64,000 nucleotides of DNA from Pseudomonadales bacterium (GCA_024234435.1 JACKOF010000001.1:1860001-1924000); one strand, 5' to 3'. Positions 43,072 to 52,323 are shown, numbered from the stretch's first letter. A program made the numbers and translations. Notes: generated by a model from the letters alone, not told the origin.

Positions 43072-43121
43072 ATGATCGCAAGGCATTAAAAAATGTCGCA
43101 AATAGCAACCTTATGTCGCAA
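43072..43121 (+). repeat. Three-copy TCGCAA direct-repeat array with 20-nt period
   Basis: TCGCAA occurs at 43076, 43096 and 43116, each preceded by ATG or ATGA (ATGATCGCAA, ATGTCGCAA, ATGTCGCAA). Exact 20-nt spacing places copies about two helical turns apart, as in binding sites for a multimeric regulator. Confidence 0.6.
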
Positions 43122-43224
43122 TTTGCCTCTTCAACAGTAGTCGAATCGGTATAGTTTTAACCCGCTGATAAATGAGAATCATCTCCAACCAGCTAAATAA
43201 TTAAATGAAAGAGGGGACATATTA

Positions 43225-45681
43225 ATGAAGATAAACACATCTCATCTTTTTCCACTTCGTGGAAAAGAGATGGCAACCGGACCTGCGCCACTGCGCGTAG
43301 AGAAAAAGCCGCTGGCAAAACGGATTAGTGTCAATTGTGCGGTCGCCGCATTAAGCACATTATTCCTCGCCGACACAGCTATGGCGGCTCTTGAGGAAAT
43401 CGTTGTTACCGCACGTAAGAAAGAAGAAAGCCTGCAAGACGTTCCCGTCACGGTAAATGCTGTGAGTGAGCGCACCCTTGATGCTTTAAAAATTGATGAA
43501 GTTGAAGAACTGACATCGCTGGTTCCAAATCTGACCTTGCAAACATCTGCCGGTGTCGGCTCCGGCTCTTCTGTCCGCCTGCGGGGTATCGGTAACGATG
43601 CCAACAGCGCTGCATTTGATACTGCCGTGTCCTTTAATATCGACGGTGCTCAGTTCAATACCGGGCGTATTATGCAATCGGCAATGTTCGATGTATCACA
43701 GGTGGAGGTTCTGAAAGGGCCACAGTCTTTGTTCTTCGGTAAAAGCTCTTCTGCTGGCGTAATCACCCTGAGGTCCAACGACCCTACTGATGAGTTTGAA
43801 GCGGAAATTGCCGCCTCTTATGAATTCGAAGAAAAAGGCCAGCAAATAGACGGCTTTATTTCCGGCCCGTTGTCGGACACCGTAGGCGCAAGGCTGGCAT
43901 TTCGTGCTACCGAAGTTGATGAAATCGTCAAGAACACTGCCGGACCAGCCATAGTTGGTGGTGCCGATGGCGGTGGCACCTTTACTGCCCCATCAAGCTC
44001 ACAGCCAAAAAGCTGGCGCGGCAACGAGTCCCAGGATGTTCGCCTGACTCTGACATGGGAAGCCAGTGACAACCTGAATTTTAACTTCAAGGCACACACT
44101 GGTGAATACAAACAGGATGGTATTAACCTGTTGGCTGACCTGGTTTGTTTGCCAGGTAACTCCTTCACTACCGGCAGCATTACGCCCATCGGCGCCTTGC
44201 CATATGAAGCTGATTGCGATGCGCTAGATGCAGAAGTTCAAATAGGCGATATGGGAGACCTTCTCGACAACGGCGGAAACCTGTCTGACGCAAAAGGCAG
44301 CAGGCCTTTCTTTGAGCAGGAAATTACCAATATCACTCTGAAAGCGAACTACGATATTTCCGATGAACTGACACTGGTCTCGGTATCCAACTGGTTTGAT
44401 ATCGAAAGTACGGGCAGTGACACCTTCACTTTCACTACAGCTCCTGTCGGCACCACCCCTTATCAGCAAAACACTCGCGAGAACTGGTCTCAGGAGTTCC
44501 GTCTGGAAAGCGATCTTGGCGGCTCATTTGATTTCGCGGTTGGCGCTTACTATCAGGAACGGGAGCTCAGTTTTAATGTCTCTCAAAATCCTTTGGGCCT
44601 AGCCTTTGTTGCCGGACTTGATAACGGCTCTGCTCTGGATTATTACCGTGAGCACACCACTGATACCGAAGCCATTTCTTTCTTTGGTAATGTGATATTC
44701 CGTCCTACCGATACTATCGAAATCTCCGCCGGTGCCCGATGGAGTCGCGAAGAGCACGAGAATGATGTTGATATCATCCTGTCACACTTCGCTGGCACAG
44801 GAATCCTCACACCAGCAGGATCAACAGCCTCCGCAAAATTTACCGATGAAAATGTGTCACCGGAAGTGACTATCTCCTGGCGGCCTCAGGACAACCTCAA
44901 TTTTTACGCCGCCTATAAAACCGGCTTTAAATCCGGAGGTATCGATAACAGTCTTCTTCCGATCGGCCCAATCAATGACGCCCGCTTGGAAGCAGAAGCC
45001 GTCTTTGATTCAGAAGAAGCAAAAGGTTTTGAGTTTGGTATGAAAGCCGACCTTCTGGACGATACCATGCGTTTAAATCTGGCTGTCTTCCATTATGTGG
45101 TTGAAGATTTACAAGTTCAGACCTTTGATGCCACAACTCTGACATTCTTTACCGGTAATGCCGGTGAATTAACCAGTGATGGTATTGAAGCAGATCTGAC
45201 CTGGGAACTGGCTGAAGGCCTGACACTGACCTCAGTGCTCACCTACACTGACTCTCGCTTTACCGATGATTTCTTTGCCCCTAACAGCGCTGGCGGAGAA
45301 GACAACATGGATGGCGAAGATGCGACAGGCAACTCCAAGTGGGCAGGTACGGTTGGCCTTGATTATTCCTACCCCATGGATTCAGTAGTGCTTAATCTGA
45401 CTACCCGCGCCAACTTCCGCAGTGACTTCCGCGCGGGTAATTATCTGGACTCCTATCACCAGGGCGGCTTTACCAAATACGATGCGTCTTTCAGTATCGA
45501 AGATATCGACGGTACCTGGCAGCTGGCATTGGTGGGACAGAACCTGACGGACAAGCGCACTGTTAACCTGCAGGTAATTGATCATCCCAATGGTGATCCC
45601 AACACCGCAGGTCGTCTGAACCCGATCGTACAGATCAGTCACGGGCGTATCCTGTCTCTGGAAGCAAAGTACCGTTTCTAA
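43225..45681 (+). CDS. TonB-dependent outer-membrane receptor D (divergent type)
   Basis: 818 residues. An unusually long n-region (about 33 residues) precedes the hydrophobic signal core ending DTAMAALEE. TonB-box-like LEEIVVTARKKEESLQDVPVTV, plug motif VEVLKGPQSLFFGKSSSAGVI, barrel ending LSLEAKYRF. It differs from receptors A-C in the plug (SSAGVI rather than STGGAI) and throughout the barrel, so probably imports another compound; its general look is that of the pesticin/siderophore-like group common in Sphingomonas and marine degraders. GAGGGG precedes ATG 43225. Flanked by the SnoaL-like gene and a long regulatory leader. Confidence 0.94.
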   Translation: MKINTSHLFPLRGKEMATGPAPLRVEKKPLAKRISVNCAVAALSTLFLADTAMAALEEIVVTARKKEESLQDVPVTVNAVSERTLDALKIDEVEELTSLVPNLTLQTSAGVGSGSSVRLRGIGNDANSAAFDTAVSFNIDGAQFNTGRIMQSAMFDVSQVEVLKGPQSLFFGKSSSAGVITLRSNDPTDEFEAEIAASYEFEEKGQQIDGFISGPLSDTVGARLAFRATEVDEIVKNTAGPAIVGGADGGGTFTAPSSSQPKSWRGNESQDVRLTLTWEASDNLNFNFKAHTGEYKQDGINLLADLVCLPGNSFTTGSITPIGALPYEADCDALDAEVQIGDMGDLLDNGGNLSDAKGSRPFFEQEITNITLKANYDISDELTLVSVSNWFDIESTGSDTFTFTTAPVGTTPYQQNTRENWSQEFRLESDLGGSFDFAVGAYYQERELSFNVSQNPLGLAFVAGLDNGSALDYYREHTTDTEAISFFGNVIFRPTDTIEISAGARWSREEHENDVDIILSHFAGTGILTPAGSTASAKFTDENVSPEVTISWRPQDNLNFYAAYKTGFKSGGIDNSLLPIGPINDARLEAEAVFDSEEAKGFEFGMKADLLDDTMRLNLAVFHYVVEDLQVQTFDATTLTFFTGNAGELTSDGIEADLTWELAEGLTLTSVLTYTDSRFTDDFFAPNSAGGEDNMDGEDATGNSKWAGTVGLDYSYPMDSVVLNLTTRANFRSDFRAGNYLDSYHQGGFTKYDASFSIEDIDGTWQLALVGQNLTDKRTVNLQVIDHPNGDPNTAGRLNPIVQISHGRILSLEAKYRF

Positions 45682-45697
45682 AAAGTACCGTTTCTAA
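45667..45697 (+). repeat. 16-nt tandem duplication over the TonB receptor D stop codon
   Basis: AAGTACCGTTTCTAA occurs at 45667-45681, where it encodes the last residues and the stop, and again at 45683-45697. Unit length 16 nt. Confidence 0.9.
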
Positions 45698-45726
45698 AAG
45701 GGTATTATTTTAGTTGACTAACACTG

Positions 45727-45760
45727 GACCCTGCTGCGATTAACACCTGCGCAGGGTCTT
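45727..45760 (+). terminator. Stem-loop downstream of TonB receptor D
   Basis: GACCCTGC / GCAGGGTC, 8-bp GC-rich stem with a 16-base loop and only two Ts after it. First of two 3' structures after the receptor. Confidence 0.5.
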
Positions 45761-45843
45761 CGTTAGAAAAGATCGCAACAAAGAGCAAACACAAAATATC
45801 CCACGTTTTAACCTCTAGTCATTGACACATTCATGACTCCTCT

Positions 45844-45879
45844 GCCGGCTGACCCCTCTCTCACAGCCGGTATTTTTTT
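45844..45879 (+). terminator. Rho-independent terminator of TonB receptor D
   Basis: CCGGCTG (45845-45851) pairs with CAGCCGG (45864-45870) and is followed by TATTTTTTT. Located about 165 bp after the stop codon. Confidence 0.85.
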
Positions 45880-46225
45880 GGCAAAATTCTGGCTTCTTCT
45901 TACTTCTCCAACAGATACCCTGAAAACATCTCTGTAAAAAATCAAACTACTCGGTTCTTACTTTGCGCCTAGACCTCTCCACAGACACCGTGACCATTGG
46001 CAATAAAATGACGGCCGCGCTAAACAGGGCTATTGATACAGGCGCTATTTAATACAGCTACCTATTAAATACAGGTACTGTTTAAGCAATTGAATTTTCA
46101 ATGTAAAAACATCAAAAAATATTACACAGAAGAACATTACGAATGACTAAAAGCTGTGCATCAAAAAAACAGCAACAAAGCTTCGCTATCACAGGGAACT
46201 GCAATGTCCCCCGAAGAGATCGTCG
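45880..46225. other. Non-coding stretch with short degenerate repeats
   Basis: No gene. TATTGATACAGG (46031), TATTTAATACAGCTAC (46046) and TATTAAATACAGGTAC (46063) form three imperfect tandem copies of one unit. Confidence 0.45.
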
Positions 46226-47482
46226 TCAAGTAACTCGTTCACGGCTACCCTTTTTCGGTAACCAGAGGCAACTGATCGCAGCCAAAACAATAAGACAACC
46301 GCTGAAAATTAAGGGCAACTGATAGTCACCGGAAACATCGTACAAACGACCAATCAGATAAGGGCTGATACCATAACCCAACGCAAAAATACTGTACTGC
46401 CATCCGTATATCGCGCCGTAGTGGCGACGGCCAAAATAGCTGTATGTAAGGTACGCCAGTAAATCAATTTCTGCGCCCGCAGCCAGCCCTAACAGAGCCA
46501 CAGAAACATAACTCACGCCAAGCCCAAAACCCCAGAGTAAAAACATGCCTAATGATGACAGCAACAACACCGAAATTGTCACCAGCACGGTTGGTAGCTT
46601 ATCCAACAGATAGCCTATCCCCATGCGGCCAATCACACTCGCCACACCAACTACCGAGGCCATTTTAGCCGCCTCTAATTGGTTGACGCCCAAATCAATA
46701 AACAATGGCACCAGGTGAATCACTATTCCAGCCATACCCGCAGCCATCGCAAATGACATAAGCGATAACACCCAATAACCTCGACTACGTCTGGCTTCGC
46801 TGTGAGACATCCCTTCTTCGGCGGGGGCGATTAACACATCTTCCGAATCGCCTGTCGTGTTATCTGTAGCATTGTGCAGCGCTGGATGTTGTGAACGAGG
46901 ACGAAAGCCAAACCAGACAATAGGGGCCGTTAGCATTGCGATCCCTGCAAGTGCGAAGTACGCCTCACGCCACCCATAATCTGCAGTAACATGGGCCACT
47001 AAACGCGGCACCCAAAAACCGGCTATTCCGGCACCGGTAAGCGCAATACCCAGTGCCACTCCTCGTGCCGCCTGAAACTCGGTAGCCACGGGTCGCACCA
47101 GCACAATGGGTGTAGAACCAACACCAAGCACAGCAACCAGAAAATACCCTATCCAGAAATGATGTAGCTCACGCATAAACGAAACCATCACCACTACCGC
47201 AATCGCATAAGCAACCAGGCTGACAGCCCCAACAACCGCAGCGCCATAGCGGTCACATAAACGCCCGGCAATAGAGCCCGTAAAAAACAACGCCAGAGTA
47301 AGGGATGTAGCACCGAGAGAGATATCACCACGAGACCAGCCGAATTCAGCCTGTAAAGAAGGAATAAAGGCTCCAAGGCTGTAAACCATCACTGCAGTCA
47401 TCCCGGCTGTTGAACCTATCGCCGAGGCATACAGTAATCGCTGAAGACTAATCAGTTCTCGGCGTTGCAGGGTATTTAACAT
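46226..47482 (-). CDS. MFS transporter, OFA/monocarboxylate-type
   Basis: 418 residues, twelve predicted helices with a central cytoplasmic loop around residues 205-230 (rich in Asp/Glu). AEFGWSRGDISLGATSLTLALFFTGSIAGRLCDRYGAA carries the MFS loop 2-3 motif and the FGWSR block of the oxalate/formate-MCT branch. It probably moves a carboxylate metabolite across the inner membrane. Last gene of the minus-strand operon containing P450, Rieske and EthD-like genes. Confidence 0.88.
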   Translation of the reverse strand: MLNTLQRRELISLQRLLYASAIGSTAGMTAVMVYSLGAFIPSLQAEFGWSRGDISLGATSLTLALFFTGSIAGRLCDRYGAAVVGAVSLVAYAIAVVVMVSFMRELHHFWIGYFLVAVLGVGSTPIVLVRPVATEFQAARGVALGIALTGAGIAGFWVPRLVAHVTADYGWREAYFALAGIAMLTAPIVWFGFRPRSQHPALHNATDNTTGDSEDVLIAPAEEGMSHSEARRSRGYWVLSLMSFAMAAGMAGIVIHLVPLFIDLGVNQLEAAKMASVVGVASVIGRMGIGYLLDKLPTVLVTISVLLLSSLGMFLLWGFGLGVSYVSVALLGLAAGAEIDLLAYLTYSYFGRRHYGAIYGWQYSIFALGYGISPYLIGRLYDVSGDYQLPLIFSGCLIVLAAISCLWLPKKGSRERVT

Positions 47483-47567
47483 GCGGTACGATCCGTTATT
47501 GTGGATTTATTATGGCTTCGTATTGTATGAGCTTTAAATGATAATCGCTCCATCAAACTGTATTTGA

Positions 47568-48533
47568 TTATTGAGCGGCCTTTCCAAACACAGCCTCAAG
47601 TACTGCGCTACTGCGTTGATTATCCGCGCCAACACGCTGAATAAGCTCCAACGCAGGCAACCCTCGGAGACCTATTTCACTGATATGACCATCCACTACC
47701 ATCGCGTAACGCCTTCCTGCAACGTACACAAGCTGCAAACGTGTTTGGACTCCTTTAGCAGAAAGGCTGAATTGATCAGTATGACTTAGGCACTCAAGGG
47801 CTGTTTTGCGATCTGGAAACTGGAATTCGATCGAGGCATGCATAACCTGAGATGGGCTATGATTAACTCCCGGAGCGGGCCAGGCAGCCGCGTTGTAGGG
47901 CTGGAAAGCGTTCATTCGCAAACGCTGTAGCGTGGGACAACTTACCGGTAAGCCTTTGAGTGTTGTGTTTAACGAGACATTAAATGCATCGAGCGTTTCG
48001 TCTTCACCTTTTGCCAACAACATCACCAACGCATAACCAGATTCGTCTTTAGCTAACTCCGCCAGCGGTGCGTCAGTCATTAATGTTTGGCTATCGCCAG
48101 GAGAAACCGCATAAAGATAACTACTGGCAAAAACATTCTGCTCATCGTGTTTAATCAACTCAGCCTGGGGGCTGGCAGCCAACCCCATGATGGCCTCTTC
48201 GCTGCAGAAACTGACATCGGCAAAACCCTGAATCGACTCGATACTCTTGTTGTCATCCATTGGCACCCGACGAAGTGTGGTCAGCTCCCCATCAAGATGA
48301 TACTGACGGTAACTCCAGAAGCCTGGAATACGAGTAGCCAGCATGCCATGAATGTCTCGCCAGTAAGCATAAAAATCGGCGTCAGACAGCTCTGCTTTTT
48401 TTGTCAGCAACGCAATCGTTGCGTAAGGCCCGGCCCTTCTTTCAACGCACTCGGGAATAACTTCCGAGCCGGACGAATGGAAAGAGATCAGTAGAAAAAA
48501 TAGTGTGACAAAATAACGATTAATCGTTTTCAA
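47568..48533 (-). CDS. Exported EthD-like protein with two dimeric alpha/beta-barrel repeats
   Basis: 321 residues from a TTG at 48533 with AGGAGG ten bases upstream. Residues 1-23 form a signal peptide (KTINRYFVTLFFLLISFHSSGS). Residues 35-75 match EthD: LTKKAELSDADFYAYWRDIHGMLATRIPGFWSYRQYHL, including the conserved YWRDIHG. A second half (about 175-290) starts YALVMLLAKGEDETLDAFNVSLN and looks like a degenerate second copy. EthD proteins, first seen beside a P450 degrading ethyl tert-butyl ether, are normally cytosolic and about 100 residues; export and duplication here are odd. Role unknown. Confidence 0.75.
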   Translation of the reverse strand: MKTINRYFVTLFFLLISFHSSGSEVIPECVERRAGPYATIALLTKKAELSDADFYAYWRDIHGMLATRIPGFWSYRQYHLDGELTTLRRVPMDDNKSIESIQGFADVSFCSEEAIMGLAASPQAELIKHDEQNVFASSYLYAVSPGDSQTLMTDAPLAELAKDESGYALVMLLAKGEDETLDAFNVSLNTTLKGLPVSCPTLQRLRMNAFQPYNAAAWPAPGVNHSPSQVMHASIEFQFPDRKTALECLSHTDQFSLSAKGVQTRLQLVYVAGRRYAMVVDGHISEIGLRGLPALELIQRVGADNQRSSAVLEAVFGKAAQ

Positions 48534-48585
48534 TTTGCGTATTCCTCCTACCTTAACAGTTCCCTGTTAAACGGTTATTTGAAGT

Positions 48586-49260
48586 TTACTGATCTTGAGC
48601 TGCTGCTTCTGCGGCTTTCTTTTCCAGATACGCTTGCATGGCTCCGTCTCTCTGAGCAACAATTTTGTCAACGAATTTAACACCATTAAGTTTATCCAGA
48701 TAACGAGCGAGAATGGGACGATTAGCCAACAGGCTCCAACCATATTGCTTTTCGGTAACCAAAGCCGCCAATGCGAGCGAAAAAAAAGTGTAGAAATCCG
48801 CTACACTAAAAGGCTCGTCGTGAAAAAACTTATTGTCTCCCAGCAAAATATCGACAGCATCCAGCCCACGTTCCATCACAGGACGCACTTCGCTAACCGC
48901 AACTGCTTCGTTCTCCTGCCCCCAAAACACGCCGGGAAACAAACGTCTGGCGGGGGACTCTACATAAAGCTCTACAAACTTCATCAACTGCCGCTGGCGT
49001 GCACGCATCAAAGCATCACCGGGAAAGAGAGCTGGCCCTGGAGTCACTTCATCCAGGTACTCCACTATTGCGGAAGTTTCAGAAATACTCTGACCGGCAT
49101 GAACAATATACGGAATTTTTCCCATCGGACTGCGGGATAGAAACGAGGAATCCATTGACGCACCGACATGGAATTCCTTATGCATTAAGTCCTTAAAACG
49201 CAAAGCCGCTAACACCGTGTTGTAGCAATTGCTAACTGGTGAACCATAGATTTCAATCAC
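48586..49260 (-). CDS. Glutathione S-transferase family protein
   Basis: 224 residues from GTG 49260, nine bases after GGGAG; an alternative TTG upstream lies in the preceding gene. Thioredoxin-like N-domain: IEIYGSPVSNCYNTVLAALRFK, LSRSPMGKIPYIVHAGQSISETSAIVEYLDE with the conserved cis-Pro and ES/ET pair. The helical C-domain has DEPFSVADFYTFF. It follows the FAD-linked oxidase. It may conjugate or isomerise an intermediate (for example an epoxide), or act in defence; not determinable. Confidence 0.85.
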   Translation of the reverse strand: MIEIYGSPVSNCYNTVLAALRFKDLMHKEFHVGASMDSSFLSRSPMGKIPYIVHAGQSISETSAIVEYLDEVTPGPALFPGDALMRARQRQLMKFVELYVESPARRLFPGVFWGQENEAVAVSEVRPVMERGLDAVDILLGDNKFFHDEPFSVADFYTFFSLALAALVTEKQYGWSLLANRPILARYLDKLNGVKFVDKIVAQRDGAMQAYLEKKAAEAAAQDQ

Positions 49261-49295
49261 GCTGACCGGGCTCCCTATTGGCGTTACTAAAAACT

Positions 49296-50750
49296 TCAGG
49301 ATATCGCACAAGAAGGCGAATCAAGAACTTTACCCGGATTTAAGACACCGTTCGGATCCAGCGTTCTTTTTAATACTTGCATTAAGGCAATCTCATCGGC
49401 ATTTCTGGACAGACTTAAAAAATCTTTCTTCTCAAGGCCAATTCCATGTTCTGCCGAAACACTACCGCCAATACTTTCCAACGGCTCGTAAACACAGCGT
49501 TCAACTGCACGAATAGCCGAAGGGTCACGACTCCCACTACCGGCTGCAATATGCAAGTTGCCATCCCCCACATGGCCGAGAAAACAGATGTTCCCTTCCG
49601 GCCACTCGGCATTAAAACGCCTGCGAACCTCGCACATATAGGATTCCATATCACCAATCGGCATACTGACATCAAATGCCTGAAACGGCTGAATATCTCT
49701 TACAACATGTTCGAGATCTTCTCGAATCTGCCAGAGAGCTTCCCTGTCTGCCTCTGATTTGGCCACCACTGCATCGGCAATAATGCCTTCCTCCAATGCA
49801 CGAAAAAGCACTTGCTCGAAATGCTCCGAATCCTTGTCGGGATCAAACCCCAGAGACTCGGTAATAACATAATAAGGGTAGTCGCCATCAATGGGCGCGC
49901 CATGCCGCCCAGGAGAAGTATTGATTTTGTAAAAATCTTCATCAATCACTTCGAAGGCACTAAGGTTGCCGCCCAAATTTCTGTCCATATAGCGGAGAAA
50001 ATTCGCAACACTGTCGAAATTGTTTAACGCCACCATAGCGGCATTGTCACTGAGTGGCTTTTCGTAGAGGCGCAACACCAGGCGGGTAATCACCCCCAAC
50101 GTGCCTTCACTGCCCAGAAATAGCTGCTTAATATCGTAACCCGAGTTGTTTTTCAGCATTTTGTTCATTGAGCTGATAACCGTACCATCCGCGAGTACAG
50201 CCTCTACACCAAGAACCAGTTGTCGCATCATCCCGTAGCGAATAACTCTGATACCGCCTGCATTGGTAGAGGCGTTACCACCGATTTGGCAGGAACCTCG
50301 GCCGCCCAGATCAAGGGGAAATATAAGATCGTGATCTTCAAGCCTGTCCTGCAGGGTATGCAAAATCACCCCCGCCTGCGCCGTAACCGTGCGGTTAACA
50401 GTATCGATTTCCTCAATTTGATTCATTTTTTCCATCGACAGAATCAAATCATCCGCTGTCGTTTGGGTCGCTCGCACCCAGCCTGACATACCACCCTGCG
50501 TTACCACCGACTGGCCAATACTGTTACAAAGCTGAAGAACTAACGATACCTGCTCAGTTGTACCGGGGCGCACCAATAGCTGACTTTCAATCTTGTCCAT
50601 AAAATAGCCGGGGTATCGCGAAGTGACCTGCTCCCCCTCTAAAACGGAGGCATCACCAACGATTTCACGAAGGCGCCGAACCAGCTCCGCACGAGGCATA
50701 GCGGGCGCAGAAACACCCTTTTCTATTAATTCATTACGGCTGAGATCCAT
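49296..50750 (-). CDS. FAD-linked oxidase, GlcD/D-lactate-dehydrogenase-like (VAO fold)
   Basis: 484 residues. FAD-binding PCMH domain: LVRPGTTEQVSLVLQLCNS, VVTQGGMSGWVRATQ (in place of the commoner PQGGNTGL), DLGGRGSCQIGGNASTNAGGIRVIRYG. C-terminal catalytic domain with CFLGHVGDGNLHIA and VSAEHGIGLEKKDFL. This family oxidises 2-hydroxyacids, usually with an electron carrier other than oxygen. It starts four bases after the Rieske ferredoxin gene. Could oxidise a hydroxyacid catabolite; substrate not known. Confidence 0.88.
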   Translation of the reverse strand: MDLSRNELIEKGVSAPAMPRAELVRRLREIVGDASVLEGEQVTSRYPGYFMDKIESQLLVRPGTTEQVSLVLQLCNSIGQSVVTQGGMSGWVRATQTTADDLILSMEKMNQIEEIDTVNRTVTAQAGVILHTLQDRLEDHDLIFPLDLGGRGSCQIGGNASTNAGGIRVIRYGMMRQLVLGVEAVLADGTVISSMNKMLKNNSGYDIKQLFLGSEGTLGVITRLVLRLYEKPLSDNAAMVALNNFDSVANFLRYMDRNLGGNLSAFEVIDEDFYKINTSPGRHGAPIDGDYPYYVITESLGFDPDKDSEHFEQVLFRALEEGIIADAVVAKSEADREALWQIREDLEHVVRDIQPFQAFDVSMPIGDMESYMCEVRRRFNAEWPEGNICFLGHVGDGNLHIAAGSGSRDPSAIRAVERCVYEPLESIGGSVSAEHGIGLEKKDFLSLSRNADEIALMQVLKRTLDPNGVLNPGKVLDSPSCAIS

Positions 50751-50754
50751 AACA

Positions 50755-51069
50755 TCAGTCCAGAGTTATCTGGACATTATCTCCCTCAACTGAGACAGCA
50801 AAGGTTTTCTGACTCAACGAAGGGTCCATCAAACACTCTCCGCTTTTCAAATCGTACTCCCAGCCATGCCATGGGCAAGTAATAACACATTCTTTTTCTA
50901 TCACTTCTCCACGACACAACGGACCACCCGCATGACCACAGACGCCATCAACAGCGTAAAAAGTATTGTCGATATTCACCAGAGCAATCACTGTTTCGCC
51001 GTGCTCAATTTTGTGAATTTTGCCGGATTCAAATTGGTTGACCTGACCAGCAGTAATCAATTCAGGCAT
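50755..51069 (-). CDS. Rieske-type [2Fe-2S] ferredoxin
   Basis: 104 residues. Rieske ligands CGH and CPWH, spaced by 17, in VCGHAGGPLCRGEVIEKECVITCPWHGWEYDL. GAGGAGAG precedes ATG 51069. Soluble small Rieske ferredoxins usually serve ring-hydroxylating dioxygenases. Here no dioxygenase oxygenase gene is near, while a P450 gene precedes it by 55 bp, so the P450 may use it as electron donor, or it may serve the FAD oxidase. Confidence 0.92.
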   Translation of the reverse strand: MPELITAGQVNQFESGKIHKIEHGETVIALVNIDNTFYAVDGVCGHAGGPLCRGEVIEKECVITCPWHGWEYDLKSGECLMDPSLSQKTFAVSVEGDNVQITLD

Positions 51070-51123
51070 TGCTGCTCTCCTCTTATTAGATTTTTATTCG
51101 GTACCAACCCGAAGGTTAGCTCA

Positions 51124-52323
51124 TTAAGACAGCTCATAACGCACAGGCAAGGTCTTCGGACCGCGCGCGAAGTAAGAATCAATCCACACGACTTCTTCAG
51201 TCTTTTGAATAGGCTCAAGCACTTTAAAGCGATCAAACAATTTGTTAACCGCAATGGCTGCTTCAAATTTACTGAGATAAGAACCCATGCAGAAATGTGG
51301 CCCGCCACCAAAGGTCATATAACCACGAACGTCACGGCTGAGATCGAACTTGTCCGGGTCAGGATATTTATTGGGGTCCCTATTAGCGCTACCCAGCAAT
51401 GGCATCACAAGGGCATCTGCGGGAATTTTCACACCGCTCAATTCCACTTCGCAATTGGTGTGGCGAAATAAACTTTGTACGGGCGAGTTAAACCGCAACT
51501 GCTCTTCCAGTAATTGTGGAACCAGAGACCTGTCTTCACGCGCTTTTTGGAAATCTTCAGGGTGATCATGGTAATAGGCGAATAGCCCGCCCAACAGGTT
51601 TGTTGTGGTTTCAACGCCGCCGATCAACAACAGAATAGACAGGTTAATCACTTCGATTTTGCTGAGGCGATCGCCATCCACTTCCGCTTTAATAAAAGAG
51701 CTGATCATGTCATCGCCCGGGTTTTCTGTACGCTCATCAACTATTTTGCTGAAATAAGCACGCAGGCTGTCGGAAGAGTGTTTGATCTCCGCCAATCGCT
51801 CGTCATCGTAGATAGCACGATTAGAAGCCGCCAGCAGATTGTCCACCCAATGTTTAAAATCCAGCCGCTTTGATTTATCAATTCCGAGCATTTCTGCGAT
51901 GACACTTACGGGAAACAGCGCTGCGAAATCCCAGGCCATATCAAAAGTATTGTCAGCATTAACAGCGATCGCGTGATCAACCAGCTCATCACTGATGGCT
52001 TCAATTTTTTCTTCCAGCTTTTTCAATTCTCGTGGCAAAAAGGCCTTCTGAGCCAGTGTGCGAGTGCGAAGGTGGTCCGGTGGATCAAGGGAAATCATCG
52101 GTTGGACTTCTGGCGCGGGGTCGTATTCACCCAATAAAATTGGCCAGAATTTTGAAGACGAATATTTATCGGCCTCGCTTAGCACCGTGACAATATCATC
52201 GTAGTCTGCCAGACAATAACCTTGCAGAGCATCTGACCATACAACCGGGGCTTTCTCCCTGAGCTGCTCGTAAAAAGGGTATGGATTTTGCTGAAACTCG
52301 GGATCCATCGGATTAAATTGCAT
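51124..52323 (-). CDS. Cytochrome P450 (family not assigned)
   Basis: 399 residues from ATG 52323, seven bases after GAGGT; an upstream frame adds nine residues without a site. Heme loop FGGGPHFCMG with Cys345, I-helix GGVETTT with the acid-alcohol pair Glu-Thr, and ExxR in LLEEQLRFNSP. It is not CYP153-like: heme-loop, B-helix and C-terminus differ. It resembles soluble class I bacterial P450s acting on terpenoids or steroids. It lies in an operon with ALDH, SDR, a SnoaL-like protein and a Rieske ferredoxin. Substrate unknown. Confidence 0.92.
   Translation of the reverse strand: MQFNPMDPEFQQNPYPFYEQLREKAPVVWSDALQGYCLADYDDIVTVLSEADKYSSSKFWPILLGEYDPAPEVQPMISLDPPDHLRTRTLAQKAFLPRELKKLEEKIEAISDELVDHAIAVNADNTFDMAWDFAALFPVSVIAEMLGIDKSKRLDFKHWVDNLLAASNRAIYDDERLAEIKHSSDSLRAYFSKIVDERTENPGDDMISSFIKAEVDGDRLSKIEVINLSILLLIGGVETTTNLLGGLFAYYHDHPEDFQKAREDRSLVPQLLEEQLRFNSPVQSLFRHTNCEVELSGVKIPADALVMPLLGSANRDPNKYPDPDKFDLSRDVRGYMTFGGGPHFCMGSYLSKFEAAIAVNKLFDRFKVLEPIQKTEEVVWIDSYFARGPKTLPVRYELS

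Larger units (their letters stand above)
42799..43224. other. 426-bp leader/promoter region of TonB receptor D
   Basis: No gene. It contains a sigma70-like promoter, an inverted repeat over the predicted start of transcription, and a three-copy TCGCAA array with exact 20-nt spacing (listed separately). The predicted 5' untranslated leader is about 240 nt. Confidence 0.55.
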
